Shown here: in pieces, positions 8,382-17,959 of the stretch
Layout: each line of letters starts with the position of its first letter
Position numbering within the stretch: the stretch's first letter is position 1
Source of the DNA: Solitalea koreensis
GTDB taxonomy: Bacteria > Bacteroidota > Bacteroidia > Sphingobacteriales > Sphingobacteriaceae
Direction: 5' to 3'
DNA: 64,000 nt
Assembly (NCBI RefSeq): GCF_900182575.1
Contig: NZ_FXSZ01000010.1
Coordinates: 5,809-69,808 of the forward strand
Notes under the pieces: model-generated
Database searches by the model: none
Told to the model about the DNA's origin: nothing
The model's input: the letters and a program-made list of their open reading frames with translations, nothing else
Made by a program: the position numbers and the translations under genes

Positions 8382-10358
8382 CTATTTGTTATTGGCTTGC
8401 ATAGAAGTATTCACACGTAATACTTTAAATTCAGTTCTGCGGTTTAAAGCATGCTCCGCTTCACTACAATCACCATTATCACAAGATACAAGTGGTTTAG
8501 TTTTACCATAACCTTTTGCAATAATACGATTTGCAGCAACTCCATGAGCAATAATGTAATCAGCAATTGTTTGGGCACGTTTTTGAGATAAAGCTAAGTT
8601 GGCTGTTGCATCACCACGAGAATCAGTATGCGCGCTTAGTTCAATTGAAATTTCAGGATTTTCTTTCATAACACTTAACAAATTATCCAATTCAACTTGA
8701 GACTCAGGCGTTATTGTTGCTTTATTTACATCATAGTAAATATTATTCAAACGCTTAGTGCGATCAAGAACAATAGGGTCAAATTTTAAGTCAGCCTGTA
8801 AAGCATCTACAGAAAGTTTGTCTCCAGTATTAAGGCGTTGTTTAGAAGCAAAATAGTTATTACGCTTCATAACAATTTCATATTCACGATTAGGTTTTAA
8901 AGGCAATACATAATCACCCTTATCATCGGATTTGAAAGTTGTTACAGAATTGGTTTTAATATCCATAATTGAGATCGTTACTCCCGAAATTGGTAATCCA
9001 GTTTCCTTATTCATTGTACGACCTTTCAAAATATACTCTTTTTGAAACTGAGGAGTAATGCAAGTATAGGTGTAAATATCATCAGATCCCTTTCCATCAA
9101 AACGATCAGAAGCAAAAAAACCTTCTAATTTTACCTTATCAGGGTATTCAGGTACACTTGATATTTTAGTTACAATTAGTCCGAAATCATCTTGTGGAGA
9201 ATTGATTGGGTAGTCCATATGAATAATGTTACCCCATTTATTTTTCTCAAAAGTAGCACGATAAATATCCAACCCTCCCATTCCAATACGACCATTCGAT
9301 GAGAAGAACAATACATTATCACCCATAAGTGTAGGGAAACGCTCATCGCCACTTGTATTAATTTCAGGGCCCATATTTTTAAAAGGTCCCCATTCTTTAT
9401 CAGGGCCCAATTCGCAATAATAAATATCACTGCCACCATATCCACCTGGCATATCTGATACAAAGTATAAACGTTTTCCGTCCGCACTACATGCAGGGTC
9501 TCCAACTGAATATTTAAGAATGGAGTTATATTTAAATGGTGCTGCTTCTTTCCATGCTTCTGACATAAAGATCTCGTTTCTCAGAATTGGTTTATTGCCT
9601 GTTTCAGGTGTGGTAATAAAACGTGTACGAGAAAAGAAAACTGTATTTTCACGATCATTAAATGCGGCACCTGCAGTGTGATATTCACCATTAAAGAAAT
9701 CAGAAAATAAAGTAGGATTACCAAATGAGTTATTTTCCTTGTTGTACTCTACATAAAATAGTTTCAAGAAAGGTCGACCTGTCCAACCATAAACTTTATG
9801 ATCATTTTTGTCGATATTTTTTTGTTCCCAAGGTCTATCAGAACTAAATACAAATCCTTCACGATACTTAACCAAACCCCAATCATCATAAGGAGTATTT
9901 AGTACATCATGTGGTTTTACTGTTGCTAATGAAACAGGATTACTCAATTGAGTAATGGCACTATCACAGGATGCCATAAGAAACTGAGCTTCACCCAATT
10001 TTCCATTTGCATAACGGCCATATAAATGAAATGCTTGTTTAGCTTCCATATACTTTCCGTTACTTAACAGTGCTTGACCGTACATTAAGAAGCTTTCTGG
10101 ATTTTTACCATCGAATTGAACAAGTTTGGAGCTCCAACTTTCCCATTCTTTGTAAAGCTTCATTTTCTTTGAACACTCTGCAATGCGTTGCAGTGAAACT
10201 AACCTTTTATTAGACTCAAAATCCTTTTTGTATAAATCAAGGGCAGTAGCGTAGCTTAATTGCTCAAACTCTTGGTTGGCTTTTTCAAATTGAGCTTGAA
10301 CTGAATGTACATCCAAAACAAACACCAATAAGAATAAAATTTGTAAAAATCGTTTCAT
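8382..10358 (-). CDS. OmpA-family protein with TPR, PD40 propeller and CarboxypepD-reg-like domain (PorE-like)
   Basis: 658 residues with a signal peptide (first ~22 residues). Order of parts: TPR-like helices (about 25-140); PD40/WD40-like beta-propeller repeats (about 150-430, e.g. KRLYFVSDMPGGYGGSDIYY and VLFFSSNGR); a carboxypeptidase-regulatory-like beta sandwich (about 440-520, KGRTMNKETGLPISGV); and a C-terminal OmpA peptidoglycan-binding domain (about 545-650, SAHTDSRGD). This is the architecture of PorE of the type IX secretion system, an envelope protein that anchors the machine to peptidoglycan. It lies downstream of PorP/SprF-like and CHU_C genes on the same strand. Bacteroidota carry many paralogues with this layout, so it may serve one exported protein rather than the core machine. 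Confidence 0.85.
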   Translation of the reverse strand: MKRFLQILFLLVFVLDVHSVQAQFEKANQEFEQLSYATALDLYKKDFESNKRLVSLQRIAECSKKMKLYKEWESWSSKLVQFDGKNPESFLMYGQALLSNGKYMEAKQAFHLYGRYANGKLGEAQFLMASCDSAITQLSNPVSLATVKPHDVLNTPYDDWGLVKYREGFVFSSDRPWEQKNIDKNDHKVYGWTGRPFLKLFYVEYNKENNSFGNPTLFSDFFNGEYHTAGAAFNDRENTVFFSRTRFITTPETGNKPILRNEIFMSEAWKEAAPFKYNSILKYSVGDPACSADGKRLYFVSDMPGGYGGSDIYYCELGPDKEWGPFKNMGPEINTSGDERFPTLMGDNVLFFSSNGRIGMGGLDIYRATFEKNKWGNIIHMDYPINSPQDDFGLIVTKISSVPEYPDKVKLEGFFASDRFDGKGSDDIYTYTCITPQFQKEYILKGRTMNKETGLPISGVTISIMDIKTNSVTTFKSDDKGDYVLPLKPNREYEIVMKRNNYFASKQRLNTGDKLSVDALQADLKFDPIVLDRTKRLNNIYYDVNKATITPESQVELDNLLSVMKENPEISIELSAHTDSRGDATANLALSQKRAQTIADYIIAHGVAANRIIAKGYGKTKPLVSCDNGDCSEAEHALNRRTEFKVLRVNTSMQANNK

Positions 10359-10520
10359 AATAAAAAATTAAAGGTGAAACCGAATGCAAAATATAGATTA
10401 TTTTCTTTTTTTTTAATACGGTTAGCTTTTTTCTTTTTAGTTGTGGTTGAATTTTATAAAAAATTATTACTCAAGTATATTAATATTCTCTAAATACTTC
10501 ATCATTAATAAATAATTTTA

Positions 10521-11987
10521 TTAAAAATAACGAGGTGATACCATCGCACCATTTTTACGTCTCAATTTCTTAGCTTTTTTTTCAGCTTCAACACGAGCTT
10601 TTTCCTGTTTTTTCTCGTAGTCTGATTTTGGTTCTTGTTGAGCTTCTTTCGTTTTTTCTTCACGAGCCTTTGCTACTTCTTCTTCAGCTTTGGCTTTTGC
10701 TTTGAGAGCTGCCTCCTCTTCACGCTTTTCACGTTCAAGTTTTCGAGCCGCCTCTTTTTCACGTTCTCGTTGTTTTTTAGCTTCAGCTTTTTCAAGCTGG
10801 CGTTGAGTACGTTCTGCAAGCTTCTCGATTTCAACAGCTTTATTCGCTTTGGCTTTAGCTTCAGCCTCGCTATGATCTTTGACAGGAGCCGGCTGAACCT
10901 GTTTTGGAATCTCTTTTGGTTTTTCTATCGTTTTTTCAGCTTCTTTTGGTTTAGGTTCCTTAGAAGCTTTCTCTGTTCTTTCTCTTGAAACTTTAATGCT
11001 ATTACCCTTTGGTTGACGACTATGATAGGTATTTCCTAAAATATTACTCACATCCATAGTATAACCCAACGAAATTTCGTGAGAACCGGAGTTTAACCCT
11101 TGTAATGCATTCAAAGAAAAATCATAAGCATATCCCAATCTAATCTGTTCCCCAAGATAAAACTCTGATAAAAACACAACAGAGTTTGACCCAAATGTTG
11201 TGTTTTTACCTTCTGTTTTAAACAAATTTAACCCAGCTCTGTACGATGTTCCCACCCAAAATTTATCATGTAATAGTACAAACATATTCAAATCAAGAGT
11301 TGACAGCCCTTTTAACTCTTGCTTTAATAAAAAAGACGGTTTGAGCTTCACATTATCAGTAATATCAACTAAGCCTCCTGAAGTAAGATAAATATGTGGA
11401 GATCGTTTAGGTATAATTTGATTTTCTTCTACTGAGTAAACCATATAGGGCGACAGCAAATTTGTGGCAGACACTCCGGCATAAAAACGTTCATCATTAT
11501 AATATACTCCAAACTTAAGATCAGGAGTAAATGCACTGGATTTTACTCCGGGCTGAAGTTCATCTCCTGAATCATCTACAATGGAATTTGTTCCATCAAG
11601 AGAATTATTAATAAAACCTGCACCCAATCCAAAACTTAAACGTGCCTCATCATTAATTTTTAACCGATAGGAGTAAATTCCAAATACAGCTAACGAATTT
11701 TCTATTCCTACTTTATCATTGTTGACTTGCAGACCCAACCCCATATTATATTGCATCATAGGAGCATCTACAGATAAGCTCATTGTTTTGGGGGCTCCTG
11801 GAAATCCAGTCCATTGATTACGATAAAATGTATGCAGGTTTAATTGTTCTTTATATCCTGCATAGGCGGGATTAACATAGAGTCCATTAAACATATATTG
11901 ACTAAACTGCGCATCTTGTTGTGCAAACACAACTCTGAAAAACATCAGCATAAATACAGCATTCAGGAATAGAAACTTTCTTTTCAT
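10521..11987 (-). CDS. PorP/SprF family type IX secretion outer-membrane protein with long charged C-terminal tail
   Basis: Residues 1-~330 are a PorP/SprF beta-barrel: signal peptide ending near VVFAQ, then the family start QQDAQFSQYMFNGLYVNPAYAGY. The rest (about 335-488) is an unusual extension very rich in Lys, Glu and Ala, predicted coiled coil or helix, ending GAMVSPRYF; ordinary family members stop near 300-340 residues. The ATG at 11987 is preferred over a GTG three bases upstream. It lies 12 bp after the CHU_C gene stop, so the two are almost surely one operon. SprF-like proteins partner with CHU_C-type (type B) substrates, which suggests this protein handles its neighbour. Confidence 0.9.
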   Translation of the reverse strand: MKRKFLFLNAVFMLMFFRVVFAQQDAQFSQYMFNGLYVNPAYAGYKEQLNLHTFYRNQWTGFPGAPKTMSLSVDAPMMQYNMGLGLQVNNDKVGIENSLAVFGIYSYRLKINDEARLSFGLGAGFINNSLDGTNSIVDDSGDELQPGVKSSAFTPDLKFGVYYNDERFYAGVSATNLLSPYMVYSVEENQIIPKRSPHIYLTSGGLVDITDNVKLKPSFLLKQELKGLSTLDLNMFVLLHDKFWVGTSYRAGLNLFKTEGKNTTFGSNSVVFLSEFYLGEQIRLGYAYDFSLNALQGLNSGSHEISLGYTMDVSNILGNTYHSRQPKGNSIKVSRERTEKASKEPKPKEAEKTIEKPKEIPKQVQPAPVKDHSEAEAKAKANKAVEIEKLAERTQRQLEKAEAKKQREREKEAARKLEREKREEEAALKAKAKAEEEVAKAREEKTKEAQQEPKSDYEKKQEKARVEAEKKAKKLRRKNGAMVSPRYF

Positions 11988-11999
11988 CACTCGATCAAT

Positions 12000-14900
12000 T
12001 TAGCCGTTAAACCTGTTTCGCACTATCGTTAAATATTCTTTAAACTGATGAATCTTACCTCCAACCCGTACTTTTAGTACATAAAAGTAAGTCCCCTCAC
12101 TTAGTCCTGTACCATTCCAATTATTCTGATAGCCTTTAACAGAATACACCTTATTACCCCAACGATCAAACACGCTAAGTTCATTGTCTGTAAACGCATC
12201 CATTTGAGGGAATTTCAGAAAATCATTTTTCCCATCTCCATTTGGAGTAATCATGTTGGGTAATGTTTTTGCATTGATTGCAAAAACCACAAACGGAAAA
12301 ACGGCAGTTGATTGATTGTTGGATTTGTCAGGATCTATATCACTGGTTTTACCTGTAACAGAGGCCTTATTCGTTATTGTTTCACTCGCAAATGCTTCAA
12401 CAATTAACTTGAGTACTTTCGTTTCAGCATTATTTAACTTTCCAATTGTCCACGTAAATACGTGGGTTGTTTCATCATAAGTAAACGTACCATTATTTGT
12501 ACTTGCTGCATAATACTTTATGTTTGTCGCCAATGTATCCCGCACAATTACCGAATCAGCATCTTGCGGACCTTTATTTAATACTTTAATACTGTAATCT
12601 ATTCCATTATCAACAGACTCACTAAGCTTAGCCGTTTTAGCAAGATCAAGATCAACGATTGCCGTAACCTTTATTTTCACTGAATCACTTATTGATTTAC
12701 AAGCTCCAGAAACAACTGTTCTACGATAAAATGTTGTTGAAGTTAATGTTGGAGGTTGATAATTACGTGATGTATTATTGTCAGGTGCGGCAGTCCAATT
12801 ATTCTTCCCATTGGCACTTTGCTCCCACATATAAGCATAATTTCCATCACCTCCAACCGGCAATGAACCTGCCAATGGAAACGGTGCTTTACCATAATCA
12901 ATGTCTTGATTAGTCGTAACTGTATTCGAACTTAAAGGAACTGGACTAATAAGTATAGCTAATTTATTACTAATATTAGTTTCGGTTGATGTAATGACTT
13001 TTCTTTGAAAATAGGTACTTTTAGTTAATAATCCCGGATCATAGTTTTGATCTGTTGCCCCTGGTATTGTGATCCAATTCGTACCATCATTACTCTGTTC
13101 CCATTGATAAGTAAAAGTTGCAGAAGCGCTAGGCAATCTTCCTGGAATTGGGGAAGGATCAATTGATGCTACTCCGCATAAATTTGCAATATTGGTCGGT
13201 GGATCTATTATATTATTACTAATTGGAACGTTGGCTGAAATGGTAATCTTTACCTTTTCACTAATAGATTCTGGACAAGTACCTAGTTTAACTTTACGTC
13301 GGTAATAGGTGGTTACTGTAAGAGCTGGAGGTTGATAATTTTTAGTATTACTAGCCCCATCAGCCGTAACCCAATTATTTACTCCATCCGTACTTTTTTC
13401 CCAAGTGTATTGAAATGTCTGGCCTACAGCAGTGGAAGGATCGCTACCCAGTAGCAATGAAGGGGTTGCATTAGCAACAATAGACTGATCAGCCGTAACT
13501 GTATTACCGCCAATACCCTTAGGATTAAGAACATAGGCTATTCCATTATTAGCATCCTTAACCGCTCCTGCAATTACCTGGCGACGATAGCTAGTTGTTT
13601 GTGTTATAATTCCCGGATCATAGTCTTTCGCAGTTGCACCTGTTATATTTTGCCAGGTTGTTCCATCCGTGCTTTGTTGCCATTGGTACGTAAAAGAAAG
13701 ATTCGAACTAGCAACTGCTCCTGTAATAAGTGGAGGGTCAAGACTTGTCATTCCACAAGTCTCAGTTACTCCATTTGGAGAAATTGTATTATTAGTAATA
13801 GTAACAGTACCAACCGTAATAATTACATTTTCACTTACGGAATTACACTGACCACAATATACATTTCGTCTAAAGTAGGTGGTTGCAGATAATGCCTCCG
13901 GTTGGTAATCTTTTCCATTAGCAGCACCAGTAGCACTAGTCCATGTACTGCCATTTGTACTCTGCTCCCATAAATAGGAATAATTTGAACCATCCCCCCC
14001 ACTAGGTTGAGTACCTGTAATTAAGGCTGGTATTTTTCCTGTAGAAATGAATTGATCAGCGGCAATTGAATTATTAGTTAAAGCAAGTGGCGCAATAGTT
14101 ATTGCCTGAGGCAGACTATTATCGGTACAACCGTTGGCATATATTGATCTTCTGTAAAAAGTAGTTTGTGTAATGAACGGGGGATTAAAATCTTTACCGG
14201 TTTCTCCAGGAATGTTTGTCCAAGGGCCATTACTACTGTAACTCTGCTGCCATTGATAATTTTGACTTCCTCCGGCCACCGTACCCATTAAAGGATCCGG
14301 GTTAAAACCAGTTCCTCCGCATACAGCATTTACCTGCGGTAGTACAAAACTATTGTTTGTAACAGATGAGGACGTAGGGCTTAATGGTAAGGGACTACTA
14401 TAATCAAAACACTGCCCGGAAACAACTTTTCGCCTAAGCAGAGTAGGGCCTGAAATAGCATCCGGATCAAAATTTTTGCTAACCGCACCAGGAATTACAG
14501 ACCAAACTGCATTAGCAGGATTGGAACCTGGACTTGATTCCCATTGATAGGTGTAAGTTCCGTTACCCCCTGAAGGAAGATCACCATTAATTGCACTATA
14601 ATCAGTGTTAGATCCACATCCTGTATATGAAGTGGGTGCATGTATACCATTATTAGCGATTGGAGGATACATGATTATAGCGACCTCGATACTTGAATTG
14701 TAACAAAAGCCAACAAGTATCTTTCTTCTATAATAAGTAGTATTATAAATTACCGGAGGATCATAATCTTTTGCGGTAGCTCCTGAAATATCGGTATAAG
14801 TTACATTATCCGTACTTTGCTGCCATTGATAGTTAAATGGTAAACCGCCTTGAACAACAGGTGCAGAGCTTTCAGTTATAGGAGCCGGATCAAAGTAGTC

Positions 14901-15416
14901 TTGGCAATTACTGGTTGCTCCTGCTGTAGCTACTACATTATTAGTAATAGAAAGTCCGTCGGGTACTGTAACTTTTATATTTTTAGTAATTGTAGCATAA
15001 GCTCCTCCTGCGTCAGCAATATTGAAACCAAAAGTAGATGTGCCGGTAAATCCGGAAGTAACGTTAAAAGTAAGTTTATCAAGTAGGTTGGCAGAAATTT
15101 CCATACCTACAGTTACAGGTGTGCTAACTACTTTTAACACACCCTCTGTTGCTGCTGGCAATGAAAGTATTTTAATTTTCCCAATGGCATCGCCATCCGC
15201 ATCCGTGAATACAGAAGAAAAATCATTAATAGAAAATTTAATAGCAGTTTCACAGGGCTGACCAGTTTTATTCAGGTCAGTAATAACAGGTGCAGTTGCT
15301 GAACATAATTTAGCAAAAAGCACAAGAAGGAGCGTCAAAATGGTTCTTTGGTTTGGTTTATTGACTCTCTTAAAACCCATAAAACATGCTTGCCATACTG
15401 TAAACAGTTGCATCAT
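12000..15416 (-). CDS. giant repeat surface protein with type IX (CHU_C) C-terminal signal
   Basis: 1138 residues. A hydrophobic export signal lies at about 24-40; Met13 (15380) is an equally good start. Next come a cadherin-like beta domain (about 42-150), eight Ig-like repeats of about 94 residues (about 155-905), a DUF11-type domain (about 910-1030, VLNKGPQDADSVIVRDTLA) and a CHU_C / gliding-motility-associated C-terminal domain (about 1048-1138) with NMITPNGDGKNDFL and SVFDRWGNKVY. The C-terminal domain is the sorting signal for the type IX system, so the protein is displayed on or released from the cell surface, probably as an adhesin. It heads the operon with PorP/SprF-like and PorE-like genes. 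Confidence 0.92.
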   Translation of the reverse strand: MMQLFTVWQACFMGFKRVNKPNQRTILTLLLVLFAKLCSATAPVITDLNKTGQPCETAIKFSINDFSSVFTDADGDAIGKIKILSLPAATEGVLKVVSTPVTVGMEISANLLDKLTFNVTSGFTGTSTFGFNIADAGGAYATITKNIKVTVPDGLSITNNVVATAGATSNCQDYFDPAPITESSAPVVQGGLPFNYQWQQSTDNVTYTDISGATAKDYDPPVIYNTTYYRRKILVGFCYNSSIEVAIIMYPPIANNGIHAPTSYTGCGSNTDYSAINGDLPSGGNGTYTYQWESSPGSNPANAVWSVIPGAVSKNFDPDAISGPTLLRRKVVSGQCFDYSSPLPLSPTSSSVTNNSFVLPQVNAVCGGTGFNPDPLMGTVAGGSQNYQWQQSYSSNGPWTNIPGETGKDFNPPFITQTTFYRRSIYANGCTDNSLPQAITIAPLALTNNSIAADQFISTGKIPALITGTQPSGGDGSNYSYLWEQSTNGSTWTSATGAANGKDYQPEALSATTYFRRNVYCGQCNSVSENVIITVGTVTITNNTISPNGVTETCGMTSLDPPLITGAVASSNLSFTYQWQQSTDGTTWQNITGATAKDYDPGIITQTTSYRRQVIAGAVKDANNGIAYVLNPKGIGGNTVTADQSIVANATPSLLLGSDPSTAVGQTFQYTWEKSTDGVNNWVTADGASNTKNYQPPALTVTTYYRRKVKLGTCPESISEKVKITISANVPISNNIIDPPTNIANLCGVASIDPSPIPGRLPSASATFTYQWEQSNDGTNWITIPGATDQNYDPGLLTKSTYFQRKVITSTETNISNKLAILISPVPLSSNTVTTNQDIDYGKAPFPLAGSLPVGGDGNYAYMWEQSANGKNNWTAAPDNNTSRNYQPPTLTSTTFYRRTVVSGACKSISDSVKIKVTAIVDLDLAKTAKLSESVDNGIDYSIKVLNKGPQDADSVIVRDTLATNIKYYAASTNNGTFTYDETTHVFTWTIGKLNNAETKVLKLIVEAFASETITNKASVTGKTSDIDPDKSNNQSTAVFPFVVFAINAKTLPNMITPNGDGKNDFLKFPQMDAFTDNELSVFDRWGNKVYSVKGYQNNWNGTGLSEGTYFYVLKVRVGGKIHQFKEYLTIVRNRFNG
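12700..14954 (-). repeat. eight tandem ~280-bp coding repeats in the CHU_C surface protein
   Basis: Each protein unit starts near I/L-TNN, runs to Y-x-W-(E/Q)-Q-S, then (D/N)-Y-(D/Q)-P and T-x-(Y/F)-(Y/F)-R-R. The repeats have diverged (roughly half of positions conserved by eye), so they are not a recent amplification. Unit borders are approximate. Confidence 0.8.
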
Positions 15417-15727
15417 ATGCTAAACTTTTAATAGACAACATGAAAATGCGAACTAACCAGCTATACGACCAATTAGTAAGAGAGAGATTGTAAATTTAGA
15501 GATAGAGCGATGCTATAAAAATGTTCTAAATTTTAGATCATTCAAAACATCATTTGTTACATTAAGTAAATATACGTTAAGTATTTTTCGCATAACACTG
15601 ATTAACAGTACTAAAATAAACTATTTTTTAAAATAACAAAAGTTTTTAACATTTCTTGATATTTTCCTACAGTCAAAATTATTAATGGTTATTGCAGCCC
15701 TAAAAATTAAGGATTTAATCCATAAAA
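15417..15727. other. non-coding upstream region of the type IX trio
   Basis: AT-rich, no gene seen. It should hold the promoter of the CHU_C operon, but I could not pick a TAnnTTTG match with confidence. Confidence 0.4.
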
Positions 15728-15757
15728 CACTAAAGCCGACATTAGTCGGCTTTAGTG
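15728..15757 (-). terminator. terminator after clpX
   Basis: Perfect 13-bp stem CACTAAAGCCGAC/GTCGGCTTTAGTG with a 4-base loop. On the minus strand it is followed by TTTTATG and lies 28 bp after the clpX stop. Confidence 0.88.
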
Positions 15758-15784
15758 ATATTTTTTAAATTAGGTATAATTTAA

Positions 15785-17026
15785 TTAAGCTACCTTTAGC
15801 GTTTTCATGCTTGTTGATTTCTCGAATTTATCTTTTGCATAATCCAGTGTAACTTGAAGCTCCTTAACTGATCCGTCAGAAGGTAGCTCAAACATATAAT
15901 CAAGCATAATAGCTTCACAAATAGATCTCAAGCCACGAGCACCTAATTTGAATTCCATTGCTTTATCAACAATGTATTCAAAAACTTCTGCATCAAATTT
16001 TAAGTCTATACCCTCATATGAAAACAGCTTGGTATACTGTTTCATTAATGAATTTTTAGGTTCTGAAAGAATTGACAGCAATGTATTACGATCAAGAGGG
16101 TTCAGATACGTAAGCACCGGCAAACGGCCTATTAACTCTGGAATCAAACCAAAGCTTTTCAAATCTCTTGGGGTAATGTATTGCAAAAAGTTATTCTTAT
16201 CCAACTGAGTTGTATCCTTTACCGCAGAATAACCTATTGCCTGACTTTGAAGTCTGTTTGCAATTTTCTTCTCAATACCGTCAAAAGCACCACCGCAAAT
16301 GAATAAGATATTGCTGGTATTCACACTGATCATTTTTTGATCAGGATGTTTACGACCACCTTGAGGAGGTACATTAACTACTGTTCCTTCTAAAATTTTA
16401 AGCAAGGCTTGCTGTACGCCTTCTCCTGAAACATCACGTGTGATGGAAGGATTATCACTTTTACGCGCTACCTTATCAACCTCGTCAATATAAACGATTC
16501 CACGTTCAGCTGCAGTAACATCGTAGTCAGCCGCTTGCAAGAGACGTGTGAGTATACTTTCCACGTCCTCTCCTACATAGCCAGCTTCAGTAAGTACAGT
16601 AGCATCAACAATACAAAATGGAACATGAAGAATTTTGGCAATGGTTTTAGCCAGTAAGGTTTTACCTGTACCCGTCTCTCCTACCATAACGATGTTCGAT
16701 TTTTCAATCTCTACCTCATCTTTGCCAATCTTCTGATTCAAACGCTTGTAATGATTATAAACAGCCACCGCTAGTACACGTTTGGCATCATCTTGCCCAA
16801 TTACGTACTGATCAAGGTGTTTTTTAATATCGACAGGCTTCACCAAAGTCAACTCGTTTTGTGATTTTTTAGAACGTTGCTGACTCGTTTCTTCTGTCAA
16901 TATTTGATAACCCTGCGCAAGGCATCGGTCACATATATGCCCGTCGATGCCGGCGATCATCAACATTACATCTTGTTTCGATGCTCCACAAAATGAGCAC
17001 AGAACATCATTTTTACTTTTAGCCAT
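15785..17026 (-). CDS. clpX: ATP-dependent Clp protease ATP-binding subunit ClpX
   Basis: 413 residues. The N-terminal C4 zinc-binding domain (CSFCGASKQDV ... CDRC) recognises adaptors and substrates. The AAA+ core has Walker A GETGTGKTLLAKTIA, Walker B IVYIDEVDKVA, the pore motif GYVGEDVE and sensor motif GLIPELIGRLP. ClpX unfolds proteins and feeds them to ClpP. It follows clpP by 5 bp on the same strand and ends in a strong terminator, completing the tig-clpP-clpX order common in bacteria. Confidence 0.97.
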   Translation of the reverse strand: MAKSKNDVLCSFCGASKQDVMLMIAGIDGHICDRCLAQGYQILTEETSQQRSKKSQNELTLVKPVDIKKHLDQYVIGQDDAKRVLAVAVYNHYKRLNQKIGKDEVEIEKSNIVMVGETGTGKTLLAKTIAKILHVPFCIVDATVLTEAGYVGEDVESILTRLLQAADYDVTAAERGIVYIDEVDKVARKSDNPSITRDVSGEGVQQALLKILEGTVVNVPPQGGRKHPDQKMISVNTSNILFICGGAFDGIEKKIANRLQSQAIGYSAVKDTTQLDKNNFLQYITPRDLKSFGLIPELIGRLPVLTYLNPLDRNTLLSILSEPKNSLMKQYTKLFSYEGIDLKFDAEVFEYIVDKAMEFKLGARGLRSICEAIMLDYMFELPSDGSVKELQVTLDYAKDKFEKSTSMKTLKVA

Positions 17027-17031
17027 TTAAA

Positions 17032-17739
17032 TTATTTCTTATCGGTTGTTGACACCAACACCTCATCAATCATACCAAATGCTTTTGCTTCATCAGCAAT
17101 CATCCAGTAATCGCGGTCAGAACATTCCCATACTTTTTCGTAGGTCTGTCCGCTATGACGAGCTATGATATCATACAATTCCTTTTTTAGTTTACCAATT
17201 TCGCGTGCTGTAATTTCGATATCAGAAGCTTGACCTTCAGCACCACCCATTGGTTGGTGAATCATTACACGTGAATGTGCAAGACCTGCACGTTTACCTT
17301 TTGCACCTGCACATAATAAAACGGCAGCCATGGATGCAGCCATACCTGTACAAATAGTAGCTACATCAGGTTGAATATACTGCATAGTATCATAAATACC
17401 TAAACCAGCATAAACAGAACCTCCCGGACTATTTAGGTACAATTGAATATCGCGACTCGAATCAGTTGATTGAAGGAATAGTAACTGAGCCTGAACAATA
17501 TTCGCTGTTACATCATAAATAGGATCTCCCAGGAAAATAATTCGATCCATCATTAAACGTGAAAATACGTCCATTGAAGCCACGTTCATTGGGCGTTCTT
17601 CAATAATGTATGGAGTTATATTGGTAGGTAATTTACGGCTTTCAACGCGAGACATAAAATTATCTACCGAAATGCTGTTGATTCTATGATGTTTAACAGC
17701 GTATTTTCTAAATTCGTTTTTGTCAATTCTGTCTTTCAT
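17032..17739 (-). CDS. clpP: ATP-dependent Clp protease proteolytic subunit ClpP
   Basis: 235 residues of the S14 serine peptidase family. Ser136 in GMAASMAAVLL and His161 in SRVMIHQPMGG are the catalytic pair; the acidic member is in CSDRDYW near residue 210. The first ~45 residues precede the mature core and probably include a processed propeptide. It forms the barrel that degrades substrates delivered by ClpX, encoded 5 bp downstream. A likely promoter lies at 17877-17910. Confidence 0.96.
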   Translation of the reverse strand: MKDRIDKNEFRKYAVKHHRINSISVDNFMSRVESRKLPTNITPYIIEERPMNVASMDVFSRLMMDRIIFLGDPIYDVTANIVQAQLLFLQSTDSSRDIQLYLNSPGGSVYAGLGIYDTMQYIQPDVATICTGMAASMAAVLLCAGAKGKRAGLAHSRVMIHQPMGGAEGQASDIEITAREIGKLKKELYDIIARHSGQTYEKVWECSDRDYWMIADEAKAFGMIDEVLVSTTDKK

Positions 17740-17876
17740 ATAAATTCTTTTAGTATCCTAATATAATCAAATATCGTACAGAACAAATAAACCTGCCATT
17801 TATGTATATACTTCTTTCTGCTCTGACAAAAAACTCCGACATAACGACACACGTTATTATTTAAACGCAAAAAGCG

Positions 17877-17910
17877 CAAAGTTAGCGTTAAGATTACAAT
17901 GAAGAATCAA
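17877..17910 (-). promoter_or_regulatory. putative clpPX promoter
   Basis: The minus strand reads TAACTTTG at 17884-17877, an exact match to the Bacteroidota -7 consensus TAnnTTTG, with TTG 23 bp upstream (17910-17908). Predicted transcription would start near 17870, leaving a leader of about 130 nt before clpP. Confidence 0.55.
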
Positions 17911-17959
17911 TGTAACCTTGCAACTAGATTTGCGCTCTCGGCTTAGATTCTTTTATGAG

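Noticed and set aside
10635..10988. Phe-rich plus-strand frame opposite the PorP tail
   Set aside because: It is the complement of the Lys/Glu-rich coding repeat; Phe/Ser-rich composition is an artefact.
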